The notes: generated from the letters alone by a model not told the origin. Counted from the first letter of the stretch, positions 31,558 to 41,073 are shown. The stretch: 64,000 bases of DNA from Paenibacillus sp. FSL K6-3182 (GCF_037976325.1 NZ_CP150265.1:4707501-4771500), one strand, 5' to 3'. Numbers and translations are program-made.

Positions 31558-31682
31558 ATAACTAAAAAGTTATCCTTTCAACACTTCCCTGCTCCACCTT
31601 GACTTATGGAGTAGAATTAACTAAAATAAACGGCGTATACATAACTCAAAAGATATTTAGTTACCTTTTTAGTTATCTAAAT
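31558..31682 (+). promoter_or_regulatory. Divergent control region: promoter and repeated AACTAAAA/TTTTAGTT motifs
   Basis: A TTGACT-17-TAAAAT promoter (31599-31627) reads toward the alcohol dehydrogenase. ATAACT-aaaa-AGTTAT (31558-31573) is a perfect palindrome, and related ATTTAGTTAC...TTTTAGTTATCTAAAT elements lie at 31655-31682. They bracket the promoter and are good candidates for sites of the divergent ArsR-like protein. Confidence 0.6.
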
Positions 31683-31701
31683 AGTTTTAGGAGGAATTAA
31701 G

Positions 31702-32868
31702 ATGAACTCATTTCAATTCGTTAATCCAACTCATATTGTGTTTGGTGAAGGTACAGCCAAGCAAGTAGGCCAATTAACCTCCAAATACGGCAAAACAGTC
31801 CTGCTCGTTTACGGATCAGGCAGCGTCAAAAAAACAGGCTTGTACGATCAAACCGTAAGCCTTCTTCAAGAAGCTGGCATCAAGGTGCACGAGCTTCCTA
31901 ATATTGAACCAAACCCGCGTTTAACTACCGTCAAAAAAGGGATCGACATTTGCCGCGCTGAAGGCGTTGATTTCATTCTAGCCGTTGGTGGAGGCAGCGT
32001 TATTGATGCAGCCAAAGCTATCGCTGCAGGTGTTCCTTATGAAGGCGATGTATGGGATTTCTTCACAGGCAAAGCTGTTATTCAAAAAGCGCTTCCGCTT
32101 GGTACGATTTTGACACTGGCTGCAACAGGTTCGGAAATGAACGGCTCTTCGGTCGTTACGAACTGGGAAGAAAACTTAAAGCGTGCTTTTGGCAGCTCGC
32201 ATACGTATCCTGCATTCTCGATTCTCGATCCTACGCTTACGTACACGGTTCCTCGCAACCATACCGTTAACGGCGCTGTGGACATCATGTCCCATGTGTT
32301 CGAGCAATATTTCAGCTTAACGCCAAATACTCCGCTGCAGGAGCGCTTCTGCGAATCCATTTTGCAAACGGTAATTGAGAATGTTGAGTTAGCTCTTGAA
32401 AACCCTGAGGATGCGGCTGCTCGCGCGAACCTTATGTGGTGTGGTACGATGGCTTTGAATGGCGGTCTTATCAGCGTTGGCATGAGCAATGACTGGGCTT
32501 CGCACGGCATTGAGCATGAAGTGAGCGCCATTTACGATATTCCGCACGGCGCAGGCTTGGCTGTTATTTTCCCGAACTGGATGAAGTACGTTTATGAAGA
32601 GCGGGTGGATCGTTTCGTTCAATATGCAACTCGTGTATGGAATGTGAATCCAGAAGGCAAATCAGACAACGAAATCGCTCTTGAAGGCATTCAAGCGACT
32701 CGTGATTTCTTCACGAAAATTGGCGCTGAGTCACGTCTTGCCGACTTTGAGATCGGAAGCGACAAACTGGATCGCATGGCTGAGGAAGCTGTACGTTATG
32801 GCACGATTGGTTCATTCAAGCGTTTGGAAAAACAAGATGTTAAAGCTATTTTGGAATTATCACTTTAA
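31702..32868 (+). CDS. Iron-containing alcohol dehydrogenase (butanol dehydrogenase-like)
   Basis: This 388-residue cytosolic dehydrogenase is of the group III iron-dependent family, close in style to BdhA/YugJ. It shows the NAD(P) motif GGGSVIDAAKAIA (about 97-109) and iron ligands in GAVDIMSHVFEQY and ASHGIEHEVSAIYDIPHGAG. It reduces aldehydes such as butyraldehyde or possibly lactaldehyde with NAD(P)H. The ATG at 31702 follows AGGAGG. An aldo/keto reductase follows after 16 bp. Confidence 0.92.
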   Translation: MNSFQFVNPTHIVFGEGTAKQVGQLTSKYGKTVLLVYGSGSVKKTGLYDQTVSLLQEAGIKVHELPNIEPNPRLTTVKKGIDICRAEGVDFILAVGGGSVIDAAKAIAAGVPYEGDVWDFFTGKAVIQKALPLGTILTLAATGSEMNGSSVVTNWEENLKRAFGSSHTYPAFSILDPTLTYTVPRNHTVNGAVDIMSHVFEQYFSLTPNTPLQERFCESILQTVIENVELALENPEDAAARANLMWCGTMALNGGLISVGMSNDWASHGIEHEVSAIYDIPHGAGLAVIFPNWMKYVYEERVDRFVQYATRVWNVNPEGKSDNEIALEGIQATRDFFTKIGAESRLADFEIGSDKLDRMAEEAVRYGTIGSFKRLEKQDVKAILELSL

Positions 32869-32884
32869 CTGGAGGTTACGATAA

Positions 32885-33712
32885 ATGACTCATGCACTAA
32901 CAGCACATACCACATTAAGTAACGGAGTAAAAATGCCTTGGCTTGGCCTTGGCGTTTGGAAAGTGAAAGATGATGGGGAAGCGGAAAGAACGGTCGCCTC
33001 TGCGATTGAAGCTGGTTATAGAAGCATCGATACAGCAGCAGCTTACAATAATGAAGAGGGGGTTGGCGCTGGTATTCGCAACAGCGGGATCGCGCGCGAC
33101 GAAATTTTTGTAACGACAAAAATTTGGAATGCTCATCAAGGCTACGATTCCACGCTGACTGCCTTTGAAGACAGCAGACGGAAACTTGGCATTGAAGTTG
33201 TTGATCTATTGCTCATCCACTGGCCTGTAAAGGATAAGTACTTGGAAACTTGGCGCGCGCTTGAAAAGCTGTACCGTGACGGTTATGTACGTGCAATTGG
33301 CGTGAGCAACTTCCAAATCCATCATCTACAGGATGTCATTACAGCAGGTGAATTTGTTCCTATGGTCAATCAAGTGGAATACCACCCGCTTCTTACACAA
33401 ACGGAGCTTCACACTTTTGCCAAGAGCCGCAGCATTCAGCTAATGGCTTGGAGCCCGCTTATGCAAGGAAACCTGGATCAAAGCGTGCTCGCTGATATTG
33501 CTGCCAAATATGGCAAATCGCCTGCTCAAGTGGTGCTTCGTTGGGATCTGCAAAACGAGGTCGTTACGATACCAAAATCGATTACTCCGGCTCGCATTAA
33601 AGAAAATGGAGATATTTTCGATTTCACGCTAACGTCTGAGGAAATGGCTCAAATCAGTGCGCTTAACCAAGATCACCGTTTTGGCCCAGATCCAGATAAT
33701 TTCAACTTCTAA
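32885..33712 (+). CDS. Aldo/keto reductase
   Basis: This 275-residue NADPH-dependent TIM-barrel reductase carries the catalytic tetrad in YRSIDTAAAYNNEEGVG (Asp, Tyr), FVTTKIWN (Lys) and LLLIHWPV (His), and the cofactor motif IPKSITPARIKEN near the C-terminus. It is of the small-aldehyde/methylglyoxal reductase type. The ATG at 32885 follows GGAGG. It is the second gene of the alcohol dehydrogenase operon; the pair suggests aldehyde detoxification linked to sugar use. Confidence 0.92.
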   Translation: MTHALTAHTTLSNGVKMPWLGLGVWKVKDDGEAERTVASAIEAGYRSIDTAAAYNNEEGVGAGIRNSGIARDEIFVTTKIWNAHQGYDSTLTAFEDSRRKLGIEVVDLLLIHWPVKDKYLETWRALEKLYRDGYVRAIGVSNFQIHHLQDVITAGEFVPMVNQVEYHPLLTQTELHTFAKSRSIQLMAWSPLMQGNLDQSVLADIAAKYGKSPAQVVLRWDLQNEVVTIPKSITPARIKENGDIFDFTLTSEEMAQISALNQDHRFGPDPDNFNF

Positions 33713-33732
33713 ATTAAATCACTCCAAAATAA

Positions 33733-33773
33733 TAACGGCTCCATCCTTGTTTCAAAGGATGGAGCCGTTTTTT
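33733..33773. terminator. Bidirectional terminator between aldo/keto reductase and egsA
   Basis: AACGGCTCCATCCTT and AAGGATGGAGCCGTT form a 15-bp perfect stem followed by TTTTT on the plus strand. Confidence 0.9.
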
Positions 33774-33775
33774 GC

Positions 33776-34936
33776 TTAAATAGAATTATACGCGCTTAGT
33801 AACGTATATCTGTTTGGCCTAACGAGATGGGCTTTCTGCAAACTTGCCGTGAGCAGCTCCGTATCGACCCCGAGCTCCTCCGTCGTTGTCGGACCGCCAA
33901 CCTGCTTTAGCCACGCTCTAATTTGGGCTTCATCCGGAAGTGCGGCAATGGCCTCCCGTACCTTCTCAGGATTAGCTGTAAAAGCTAGACCTTCTTCTTC
34001 AGCAGCAAGCTGGTGATATAGCTTGGAAATTTCCGCGCAGGCTACGCCAACCTTTGCACCGTGCAGCAGCTGTCTTTTGCCAAGGCGAATATATTCCATT
34101 TCCCAGAAATGCGATAAATGATGTTCTGATCCGGACGCTGAATGCGATTGACCGAATAAGAGCATGGCAAGGCCGGATTCAATAAGCGCTTCAATAAGTA
34201 TGCGAATGCCTTGCTGGTCACGGGTAGCAATTAACGAAGCATTCTCTACACATTTGTTAAGTGCAATACGCGTAATTTCAGCAACCTCTTCTGAATAGGG
34301 CTCACCGCCTTCAGCTGCGCCAAAGCTCCAATCAAATAACGAAGTATATTTTCCCAGCATATCGCCAAAACCAGCAGCTACCATGACTGCTGGCGCAGCT
34401 GCGAGGATTTCCAAATCAGCAAATATCGCATCGGGGCCAATGGCCGCGATCGTCTTCTTCTCGCCGCGAATAATAATCGGCGCTCCTTTGGAATTGAAGC
34501 CGTCAACAGATGACGCAGTCGGAACAGATACAAAGGGAATGCCCGCTGTATAAGCGGCATAACGAGAAATATCATGTATCGTTCCTGTGCCTGCTGCAAT
34601 GACTACCTGTGCTTTGCGCAGTTGAATGTCCAATAAGAGCTGCACGATCGATGCTTCATCCGCAATGACATCGCCTTGGCGGTCCGCCTTTATAATCGTC
34701 ACATGAACAGAAATATCTTGCGCTGCAATGGCTTCCTCAAGTTGTTTCCCAGCAATGCTGTATGTAATCGCATCCGCAGCAATAACAACCTGACTATACT
34801 GCTTTTCCTTTATATATGGAGCTACCGCTTGAAGGGCACCCGCTTCGACAAGCAAAGGGTTTATTTCAATCGCTCGCAACGTTTCTTCATCAAAACCTGC
34901 TGCTAGCTTTTTCACTCTATCAATAAGGTTTGACAT
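33776..34936 (-). CDS. egsA: sn-glycerol-1-phosphate dehydrogenase (AraM/EgsA)
   Basis: This 386-residue protein reduces dihydroxyacetone phosphate to sn-glycerol-1-phosphate with NAD(P)H. Landmarks are GAGTIHDISRYAAYTAGIPF-type NAD binding (AGTGTIHD), PTASSVDGFNSKGAPI, and metal ligands in GFGDMLGKYTS and SHSASGSEHHLSHFWEM. In Bacillus subtilis AraM lies in the arabinose operon; here no ara genes surround it. The ATG at 34936 has a GAGG site. It precedes the terminator shared with the aldo/keto reductase operon. Confidence 0.9.
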   Translation of the reverse strand: MSNLIDRVKKLAAGFDEETLRAIEINPLLVEAGALQAVAPYIKEKQYSQVVIAADAITYSIAGKQLEEAIAAQDISVHVTIIKADRQGDVIADEASIVQLLLDIQLRKAQVVIAAGTGTIHDISRYAAYTAGIPFVSVPTASSVDGFNSKGAPIIIRGEKKTIAAIGPDAIFADLEILAAAPAVMVAAGFGDMLGKYTSLFDWSFGAAEGGEPYSEEVAEITRIALNKCVENASLIATRDQQGIRILIEALIESGLAMLLFGQSHSASGSEHHLSHFWEMEYIRLGKRQLLHGAKVGVACAEISKLYHQLAAEEEGLAFTANPEKVREAIAALPDEAQIRAWLKQVGGPTTTEELGVDTELLTASLQKAHLVRPNRYTLLSAYNSI

Positions 34937-35020
34937 GGGCTATGCCTCATTTCGTAGTGTAATATTTTTATTCTGCTCTTGATGGCATACCTTGTCAACT
35001 TTAACAGCACTCTCCTTCTA

Positions 35021-36901
35021 TTAATATTCACGGCTTGCTAGCGCCATTTTGGCAGATTCCTGCGTAAAAACACCTTCAGCAGTAATAATCTTCATCGGAA
35101 GCTCCTTGCCCTCTGACAAATCCTTAACCGCCTTCATGAGCTGAGGACCAAGCAGCGCATTGCATTCAACTGCAAAGTTAAGCTTTCCGATACTTAATGC
35201 TTTAAGAGCTGACTTAGTAGCATCAACAGAGATAATCGTAATGTCCTTACCCGGCCGCAAGCCAAAATCCTCAATGGCCTCAATAGCGCCTAAAGCCATA
35301 TCATCATTATGGGAATAAACGACGTTTATCGCAGAGCCATGCCGTTTAAGCGCCGCCGCCATCAGCTCTTTGCCCTTCTTCTTCGTAAAGTCGCCTTGCA
35401 ATGATTCAAGCAAAGTGAAGTTTTGATTGGTTTGGATAACCTCCTTGAACCCCTGCATTCGCCCAACAGCTGGCGCAGAGTGTGCGGTTCCTTGCAGCTC
35501 GACGAATTGATAGCTTTGTCCTTCCTCTGCCTCTTGAATCAACCATCTTGCCGCCCTTCTGCCTTCCTCGCGAAAATCTGAACCGATGTAAGCTGTCCAC
35601 AGCGTATCATCGCTTACGTTCACTTCACGATCAGACAGTATGACTGGAATTCCTGCCTCCTTCGCCTCCTTCAATACTTCTTCCCAGCCGGTCTCCGTCT
35701 TCGGTGAGAAGGCGATCACATCCACCTTTTTCTTTATAAACTGCCGAATCAGTTCAATTTGTTTATCCTGCGACTGCTCCGCATTCTCATAAAGCAGCTC
35801 CACGCCTGCTTCCTTTGCCGCATTAATCACCGACTTTGTATTTGCGATTCGCCAGCCGCTTTCCGTACCCACCTGTGCAAACCCTAATACAATCGGAGAT
35901 TGTGCCTCTTGGAGCGTAGGCGCTGGTGAATGCGTAACGCGCGGCTCGCCCTTCCCCTCCAGTTGATTCGTTATTTTCTGGCTGCGCAAAATAACTTTTT
36001 TGGGAATTCCCTTTTCTTTATTCAATATATCGACCGCATAACGAATCGCTTCCTTGCCGCCAGGGGGACTTGTAAAAGTGCCTGTCAGCTTGTTCTCCGA
36101 GACGAGCAGCAGGCTGCCGTTTTCAGAATTGACGCCATCGATGCCAATAATATTAATATCATTCCTATCAAGCTTCTGTACTGCACGATATGCGCCTAAC
36201 GCCATCGCTTCATTATGGGCAAAGATTAAGTCAACCTCGGGTTGATCTTTTAACCAATCCGTTAGCAGATCCTCCGCTCGATCGCGCTGCCAATCCGCAT
36301 TCATCGTCTGCACGATGCTAAGTTTGGAATTATGAATCGCTTCCCTAAATCCATTGCTGCGTTCTTCAACGGTCGGAGAACCGGCCAACCCTTGCATTTC
36401 AATAATTTTACCGCCCGACTCACCCAGCGTTTCCATTGCAAATTCGCCTGCTTTTCTGCCAATCATTTCATCGTCCGTACCGACATATAGCGTATAATCA
36501 TATCCTGTCACGCCTCTTCCGAGCACGATAACAGGAATATTCTCGTAAACGGAGCTTACTGTTTGTGTGAGAGCTACTGGATCATCAAGCGATATGATGA
36601 GCAGATCGACGCCATATCCAACCAGCTTCTTCACATCCTTCGCCTGCTGCTCGCTGCTTTGCGCGGCATCGGTGAAGATGACCCGCATATCCGAGTGCCT
36701 GCTGACCTCCTGCTGAATTTCCTCATTCATGGCCACGCGCCAAGGCTCGCTCAAATTGGGCTGGGACACCCCGATCAAATAATTGTATCCGCTGTCATTT
36801 TTCACAACCTTTTCGTTCATTACGCACGCCCTCGTCCATACAACCAAAGCCACAAAAATCAAGCAAAGGATAAGAAAACCTGCTGCCTTTCTTCCAATCA
36901 T
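35021..36901 (-). CDS. Membrane-anchored tandem double sugar-binding protein (two periplasmic-binding domains)
   Basis: This 626-residue protein begins with one hydrophobic segment (about 7-24, AGFLILCLIFVALVVW). There is no good lipobox, so it is probably anchored by the helix. Domain 1 (about 42-310) is a type-1 sugar-binding fold (IGVSQPNLSEPWRVAMNEE, DLLIISLDDP, DLIFAHNEAMALGAYRAV). Domain 2 (about 345-620) is a second one, closely resembling the YtfQ protein encoded at 40024-41073 (GFAQVGTESGWR, VVYSHNDDMALGAIEAIEDFGL, ECNALLGPQLM). It overlaps the response regulator by 4 bp (ATGA), so it likely works with the YesM-type kinase as an outside sensor. The order sensor last and the fused second domain are unusual. 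Confidence 0.85.
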   Translation of the reverse strand: MIGRKAAGFLILCLIFVALVVWTRACVMNEKVVKNDSGYNYLIGVSQPNLSEPWRVAMNEEIQQEVSRHSDMRVIFTDAAQSSEQQAKDVKKLVGYGVDLLIISLDDPVALTQTVSSVYENIPVIVLGRGVTGYDYTLYVGTDDEMIGRKAGEFAMETLGESGGKIIEMQGLAGSPTVEERSNGFREAIHNSKLSIVQTMNADWQRDRAEDLLTDWLKDQPEVDLIFAHNEAMALGAYRAVQKLDRNDINIIGIDGVNSENGSLLLVSENKLTGTFTSPPGGKEAIRYAVDILNKEKGIPKKVILRSQKITNQLEGKGEPRVTHSPAPTLQEAQSPIVLGFAQVGTESGWRIANTKSVINAAKEAGVELLYENAEQSQDKQIELIRQFIKKKVDVIAFSPKTETGWEEVLKEAKEAGIPVILSDREVNVSDDTLWTAYIGSDFREEGRRAARWLIQEAEEGQSYQFVELQGTAHSAPAVGRMQGFKEVIQTNQNFTLLESLQGDFTKKKGKELMAAALKRHGSAINVVYSHNDDMALGAIEAIEDFGLRPGKDITIISVDATKSALKALSIGKLNFAVECNALLGPQLMKAVKDLSEGKELPMKIITAEGVFTQESAKMALASREY

Positions 36902-38109
36902 GAACGTATCCCTTTCTTATAGACCATCGGCGAGGTTCCAGTCACCTTCTTAAAGGCGCTGCTGAAATAATGCTGGCTGCTGTACCCTACCTTCTCTGCA
37001 ATTTCATACACTTTGAACAAGGGATCGCTCATCAATTGAATCGCTTTCCGAATTCGAACCTCTGTCAAATAATCGATAAAAGAAAGCCCAAGCTCCCGCT
37101 TCAGCTGCTTGCTTAAATAAGTAGGACTAACCTGCACACCTTCAGCGACATCACCAAGCGTCAGCGAAGGCATGTAGAAATTACGATCAATAAATTTTTT
37201 CGTCAAAATAACGATCGGAGACAAACTGCCTTTGCTGCCAAGCTCTCTTGACAACGTACGGTACAGCTTCGGAAACTCTTCGATACTCTCCACTGCCTGC
37301 TGCTCAAAAATAATCGTTTTTTCAAGAAGCGCTTCCATTTTATCTTGAATTTTCTGTCCTAACTTGAGCCATTCGTTATAGCTGTCTATACAGCCCATGA
37401 CGATGATTTGACCTTTCTTATCGTTAAGCACAACATGATTGCCTGCTCCATTGCCAGCAAGCAGGTCCTCCGTAATGTTTTTCAAAGCAAACTCCAGAAG
37501 GTCGCGGTCCCACACGCGCATCGCCTTGCCGGATTCCACGTTTTGAATCACCTTAAAGGCGATCATGCCGACAGCATCTACCCAGCCAAGCCTTAGGAAG
37601 GCGGTCTGATTATGAATTTCCTCAGGCGCAATAATGCCTTCCAGCCATTTCAACAAAAACGTATCCCGAATCGCGACGGAATTGGTTTTGAGCTGCTTAT
37701 CCATCCATTCCAGCTTTTGCTCCTTGTCTCGTTTCTGCTCAAGCTCGCTGATTGCTTTGCGTACAACAGTCTCCAGCTTGCTTTTCATTACAGGCTTGAG
37801 CATATATTCAAATACATGCAGCTTTACGGCCTGCTGTGCGTAACGAAACTCATCATGTCCTGAAATAACAATCACAATGCTGCGTTCCAGCGTTTGCCGC
37901 AGCCGCTCAATGAACTCCAGCCCGTCTACAAATGGCATGCAAATATCAACAAACAAAATATCAGGCTTACGCTCTTCCGCAAGCTCAAGCGCTTGCAAGC
38001 CGTTCTCGGCTTCGCCTACCAGTTCTATGCCAAGCTCCTCCCAAGGAAGCACCTTGGCTAATCCTCTGCGAATCTTCGGCTCATCATCCGCTATAAGCAG
38101 CTTCCACAT
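36898..38109 (-). CDS. Response regulator, YesN type (receiver + AraC HTH)
   Basis: This 403-residue regulator has a receiver domain (LLIADDEPKIRRGL, phospho-acceptor Asp in DILFVDICMP, Lys in YMLKPVMK), a middle region of unknown fold, and two C-terminal AraC helix-turn-helix motifs (LGDVAEGVQVSPTYLSKQLKRELGL, IAEKVGYSSQHYFSSAFKKVTG). It follows the sensor kinase by 24 bp and overlaps the double binding protein gene. It likely activates the galactofuranose-type transporter upstream. The ATG at 38109 is 7 nt after GGGGG. Confidence 0.93.
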   Translation of the reverse strand: MWKLLIADDEPKIRRGLAKVLPWEELGIELVGEAENGLQALELAEERKPDILFVDICMPFVDGLEFIERLRQTLERSIVIVISGHDEFRYAQQAVKLHVFEYMLKPVMKSKLETVVRKAISELEQKRDKEQKLEWMDKQLKTNSVAIRDTFLLKWLEGIIAPEEIHNQTAFLRLGWVDAVGMIAFKVIQNVESGKAMRVWDRDLLEFALKNITEDLLAGNGAGNHVVLNDKKGQIIVMGCIDSYNEWLKLGQKIQDKMEALLEKTIIFEQQAVESIEEFPKLYRTLSRELGSKGSLSPIVILTKKFIDRNFYMPSLTLGDVAEGVQVSPTYLSKQLKRELGLSFIDYLTEVRIRKAIQLMSDPLFKVYEIAEKVGYSSQHYFSSAFKKVTGTSPMVYKKGIRS

Positions 38110-38133
38110 CTCCATACCCCCAGCCATTTCAAG

Positions 38134-39906
38134 TTATCCAACCATTAACGGTAGTTTTACCACGATTTTGGAGCCTTGTCCCCGCTCGCTCTCAATGGTA
38201 AGACCATAACCAGAGCCATATGACAGCTTGATTCGTTCATTCACATTGTACAATCCATAACCTCGATCCTCGCCGCTTTGCCGGATAGCATGAAACGATT
38301 CATTCATCTGAATCAGCCGCTCCGCTTCAAACCCGACGCCGTCATCTTCAACGACGAGAACCAGCTTATTGTCTTCTGCAGAGCCATGTATACGAATCGT
38401 GCCTTTAGCCAGCTTTTCTTTGATGCCATGATAGATCGCGTTCTCGACGAGCGGCTGCAAAATGATTTTGAGCACGCTTAGCGTCTGCAGCTCCTGCGGA
38501 ATGTCGATCTCGAAGGATAACTTATCCTCATATCTGGCCATTTGAATAATCAAATAGCTCTCCACATGCTGAATCTCGTCGCTAAGCGGAATAACCTCTC
38601 GTCCTTTGCTAAGGCTGATTCGGAAGAGATGAGTTAAGGCAACTACGATATCGACGATATCATCGGCATCCCGGTCCTGTGCCATCCACTGAATCGTATC
38701 CAGCGTGTTATAGAGGAAATGGGGTTTAATTTGTGCTTGCAATATTTTCAGCTCGGCCTCGCGTTTCTCCCTTTGCTCCAAATATACGAGATGAATCAAA
38801 TTGTCAATTTCCTGCACCATATGGTTAAAGCTATTGCCCAGCTGTCCGATCTCATCTTTCGTTTTACTAGGAAAGCGCAGATGAAGCTCTCCTTCTTCTA
38901 CCTTCTTCATTAAACTGCGCAGCTTCCCAACGGGACGAACGATCGCATTCGTGAAATACCAGGATGCCATAAAGGCAAGCAGCAGCGTGACCAGCGCAAT
39001 AATAACGGTATAAAATTGAATGTCCGCAACGACTTGAAGCGACTCCTTAAGCGGAAACACGCCGACGATTCGCCAATCAAACTCTGGAAAGGTATTATAG
39101 ATCATCTGGTATTCAAGCTCATTAACTTGGCGAATGACTTTGCCAGAGCGCCCCTCCATCCAATCGCCCGAAATGCGGTATACAATCGGATTGACTGGCG
39201 AATACACGACACCGCCATTCTCATCCATAATAAAAATAAAGCCGCTTTTCCCTAGCGATACCGATTCTACGATCGCCTGAATAATGTCTAATTTCATATC
39301 GATCAAAATAACGCCAAGCACTTGGCCGGTCAACGGGTCCTTTACAGCCCGCACGAACGACAGCACCTGATCGGCGCTTAAATTTTGCTCTGCTCTAATA
39401 TTTCTCCCAATCGGATGGCTGAACAAATGAATATGCTCCGGCTGAAGAGCTGCCTTCTTATACCACTGCTCTTCCGTCATAAAATCTCTCGTAATCGGCT
39501 CTAAACCGCTGCTTGCGAATTGGTTGTTGCGGCTCACAATCATTGCTCCAGCAATTTCTACATGCTTCTCTATATAGACCCTCTGAAGTTTCCTCACCTT
39601 AGAATCCAGCAGCTTCAGCTGCCCTGATTCATTATTCGACCTTCTCATAAATTCGATGACCGACGCGTCCTGTGACAAATAATAAATAATGTTATCCATT
39701 TCTTTTATATATACTTCAATGTGGTTTTTTACCTGATCCATCATTTGCACCGTATGTGCGTTCGTTTCCTCTTCAATAGCATTTTTGTATAAGGTGCTGC
39801 CCAGAATGCTGAGTGCAGCGATTGAAAATAAAGTAATGATGACGAAATAAAATAAAAGCTTGAAACGGATACTACGATTCGCAAATAAACCGCTTAGCAT
39901 AAACAT
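38134..39906 (-). CDS. Sensor histidine kinase, YesM type
   Basis: This 590-residue membrane kinase has an N-terminal helix (about 14-36), a roughly 250-residue outside Cache-like domain, a second helix (about 288-312), a HAMP segment, the His_kinase domain with IKPHFLYNTLDTIQWMA, and a HATPase with VENAIYHGIKEK and GVGFEAERL. It is the usual partner of YesN-type regulators in carbohydrate control. A terminator lies between it and the upstream ytfQ, so its expression may be lower than that of the transporter genes. Confidence 0.93.
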   Translation of the reverse strand: MFMLSGLFANRSIRFKLLFYFVIITLFSIAALSILGSTLYKNAIEEETNAHTVQMMDQVKNHIEVYIKEMDNIIYYLSQDASVIEFMRRSNNESGQLKLLDSKVRKLQRVYIEKHVEIAGAMIVSRNNQFASSGLEPITRDFMTEEQWYKKAALQPEHIHLFSHPIGRNIRAEQNLSADQVLSFVRAVKDPLTGQVLGVILIDMKLDIIQAIVESVSLGKSGFIFIMDENGGVVYSPVNPIVYRISGDWMEGRSGKVIRQVNELEYQMIYNTFPEFDWRIVGVFPLKESLQVVADIQFYTVIIALVTLLLAFMASWYFTNAIVRPVGKLRSLMKKVEEGELHLRFPSKTKDEIGQLGNSFNHMVQEIDNLIHLVYLEQREKREAELKILQAQIKPHFLYNTLDTIQWMAQDRDADDIVDIVVALTHLFRISLSKGREVIPLSDEIQHVESYLIIQMARYEDKLSFEIDIPQELQTLSVLKIILQPLVENAIYHGIKEKLAKGTIRIHGSAEDNKLVLVVEDDGVGFEAERLIQMNESFHAIRQSGEDRGYGLYNVNERIKLSYGSGYGLTIESERGQGSKIVVKLPLMVG

Positions 39907-39948
39907 TCAATCCGTCCTCATCAAAAAATGATCATTTCCTTTGAAATG

Positions 39949-39994
39949 CGAAAAACGAAACTGCATAAGAGATTTTTCTCTTCTGCAGTCTCGT
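39949..39994 (-). terminator. Terminator between ytfQ and the sensor kinase gene
   Basis: On the minus strand ACGAGACTGCAGAAGAG and CTCTTATGCAGTTTCGT form a long stem with small mismatches, followed by TTTTT. It probably attenuates read-through into the kinase operon. Confidence 0.78.
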
Positions 39995-40023
39995 AATTTA
40001 CCTATCTTCAATTGCCATAACGA

Positions 40024-41073
40024 TTAATATTTGCGATTTGGCAGCGCATCGATTGCTTTTTGGCCGAAATAAACGTCCTCATCCGATTTAATCCATTTTT
40101 CGAGCGTAGTGCCAGCTTTGTAATCGAGAATCGCTTGCTTCAGCTGTGGTCCCAGCAATGGATTACATTCTACAGTAACATTCATTTTACCTTCTGCAAT
40201 CGCTTCAAAAGCTGCTTTAATGCCGTCAACGCCTATAATTTTAATATCTGTTCCTGGCTTCAAGCCCGCTTCTTCAATCGCTTGAATCGCGCCTAGCGCC
40301 ATATCGTCATTATGTGCGTAGACAACTTGGATGTTTTTATCCTTTTTTAAATAAGCTTCCATGACCTCTTTGCCTTTGGCGCGAGTGAAATCGCCTGTTT
40401 GGGAATAAACGATTTTGTAGCCGGCTTCGCCAGCAATCGCATCCTCGAATCCTTTTTTACGGTCATTCGCTGCGCTTGCACCTACTGTGCCTTCCAATTG
40501 AACGATGTTGACCTGAGCGCCAGCGCCAAACTCATCGATCATCCATTTCGCTGCGTTTTGACCCTCGAGAATAAAGTCGGAACCGATAAACGATACATAC
40601 AAGTCCTCATTGCCTTTTGTAATGCCGCGGTCTAGCAAAAACACTGGAATATTCGCATCTTTAGCTTCCTTCAATACCGTTTCCCAGCCTGACTCTACGA
40701 CTGGCGCAAGTCCAATGGCATCTACTTTTTGGGCGATAAACGTACGGATCGCTTTAATTTGGTTTTCTTGCTTTTGCTGTGCGTCAGAGAATTTCAGCTC
40801 GAAGTTCGGGTCTTCGCTAAATGTCGCTTTAACCGAATCGGTCTCAGCATCACGCCAGCCGCTTTCCGCACCGATTTGCGCGAATCCTACAACCAGCTTC
40901 TTGTTCGCTTCCGGTGGTGCTTCCGTTGCCGCATTCTCTGTTGGCTTGTTTGTTGCATTTCCGCTTACTGGTTTGTTGCCCCCATTATTGCTGTTGTTGC
41001 CACAACCGGCGATCAAGCCTACCAGCATAATCGCAGCTAGCATCGTGACGATAAACGGTTTCTTTCTGTTCAT
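40024..41073 (-). CDS. ytfQ: Galactofuranose-type ABC transporter substrate-binding lipoprotein
   Basis: This 349-residue exported protein has a lipoprotein signal (LVGLIAGCGN, Cys24) and an Asn/Gly/Thr-rich linker. A type-1 sugar-binding domain follows, with GFAQIGAESGWR, VDAIGLAPVVESGW, VYAHNDDMALGAIQAI and ECNPLLGPQLK. These segments match YtfQ of the E. coli galactofuranose system. It is the last transporter gene here, after ytfR, ytfT and yjfF, whereas the binding protein usually comes first. The ATG at 41073 follows GGGAGG. Its relative is fused into the double sensor protein downstream. Confidence 0.9.
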   Translation of the reverse strand: MNRKKPFIVTMLAAIMLVGLIAGCGNNSNNGGNKPVSGNATNKPTENAATEAPPEANKKLVVGFAQIGAESGWRDAETDSVKATFSEDPNFELKFSDAQQKQENQIKAIRTFIAQKVDAIGLAPVVESGWETVLKEAKDANIPVFLLDRGITKGNEDLYVSFIGSDFILEGQNAAKWMIDEFGAGAQVNIVQLEGTVGASAANDRKKGFEDAIAGEAGYKIVYSQTGDFTRAKGKEVMEAYLKKDKNIQVVYAHNDDMALGAIQAIEEAGLKPGTDIKIIGVDGIKAAFEAIAEGKMNVTVECNPLLGPQLKQAILDYKAGTTLEKWIKSDEDVYFGQKAIDALPNRKY

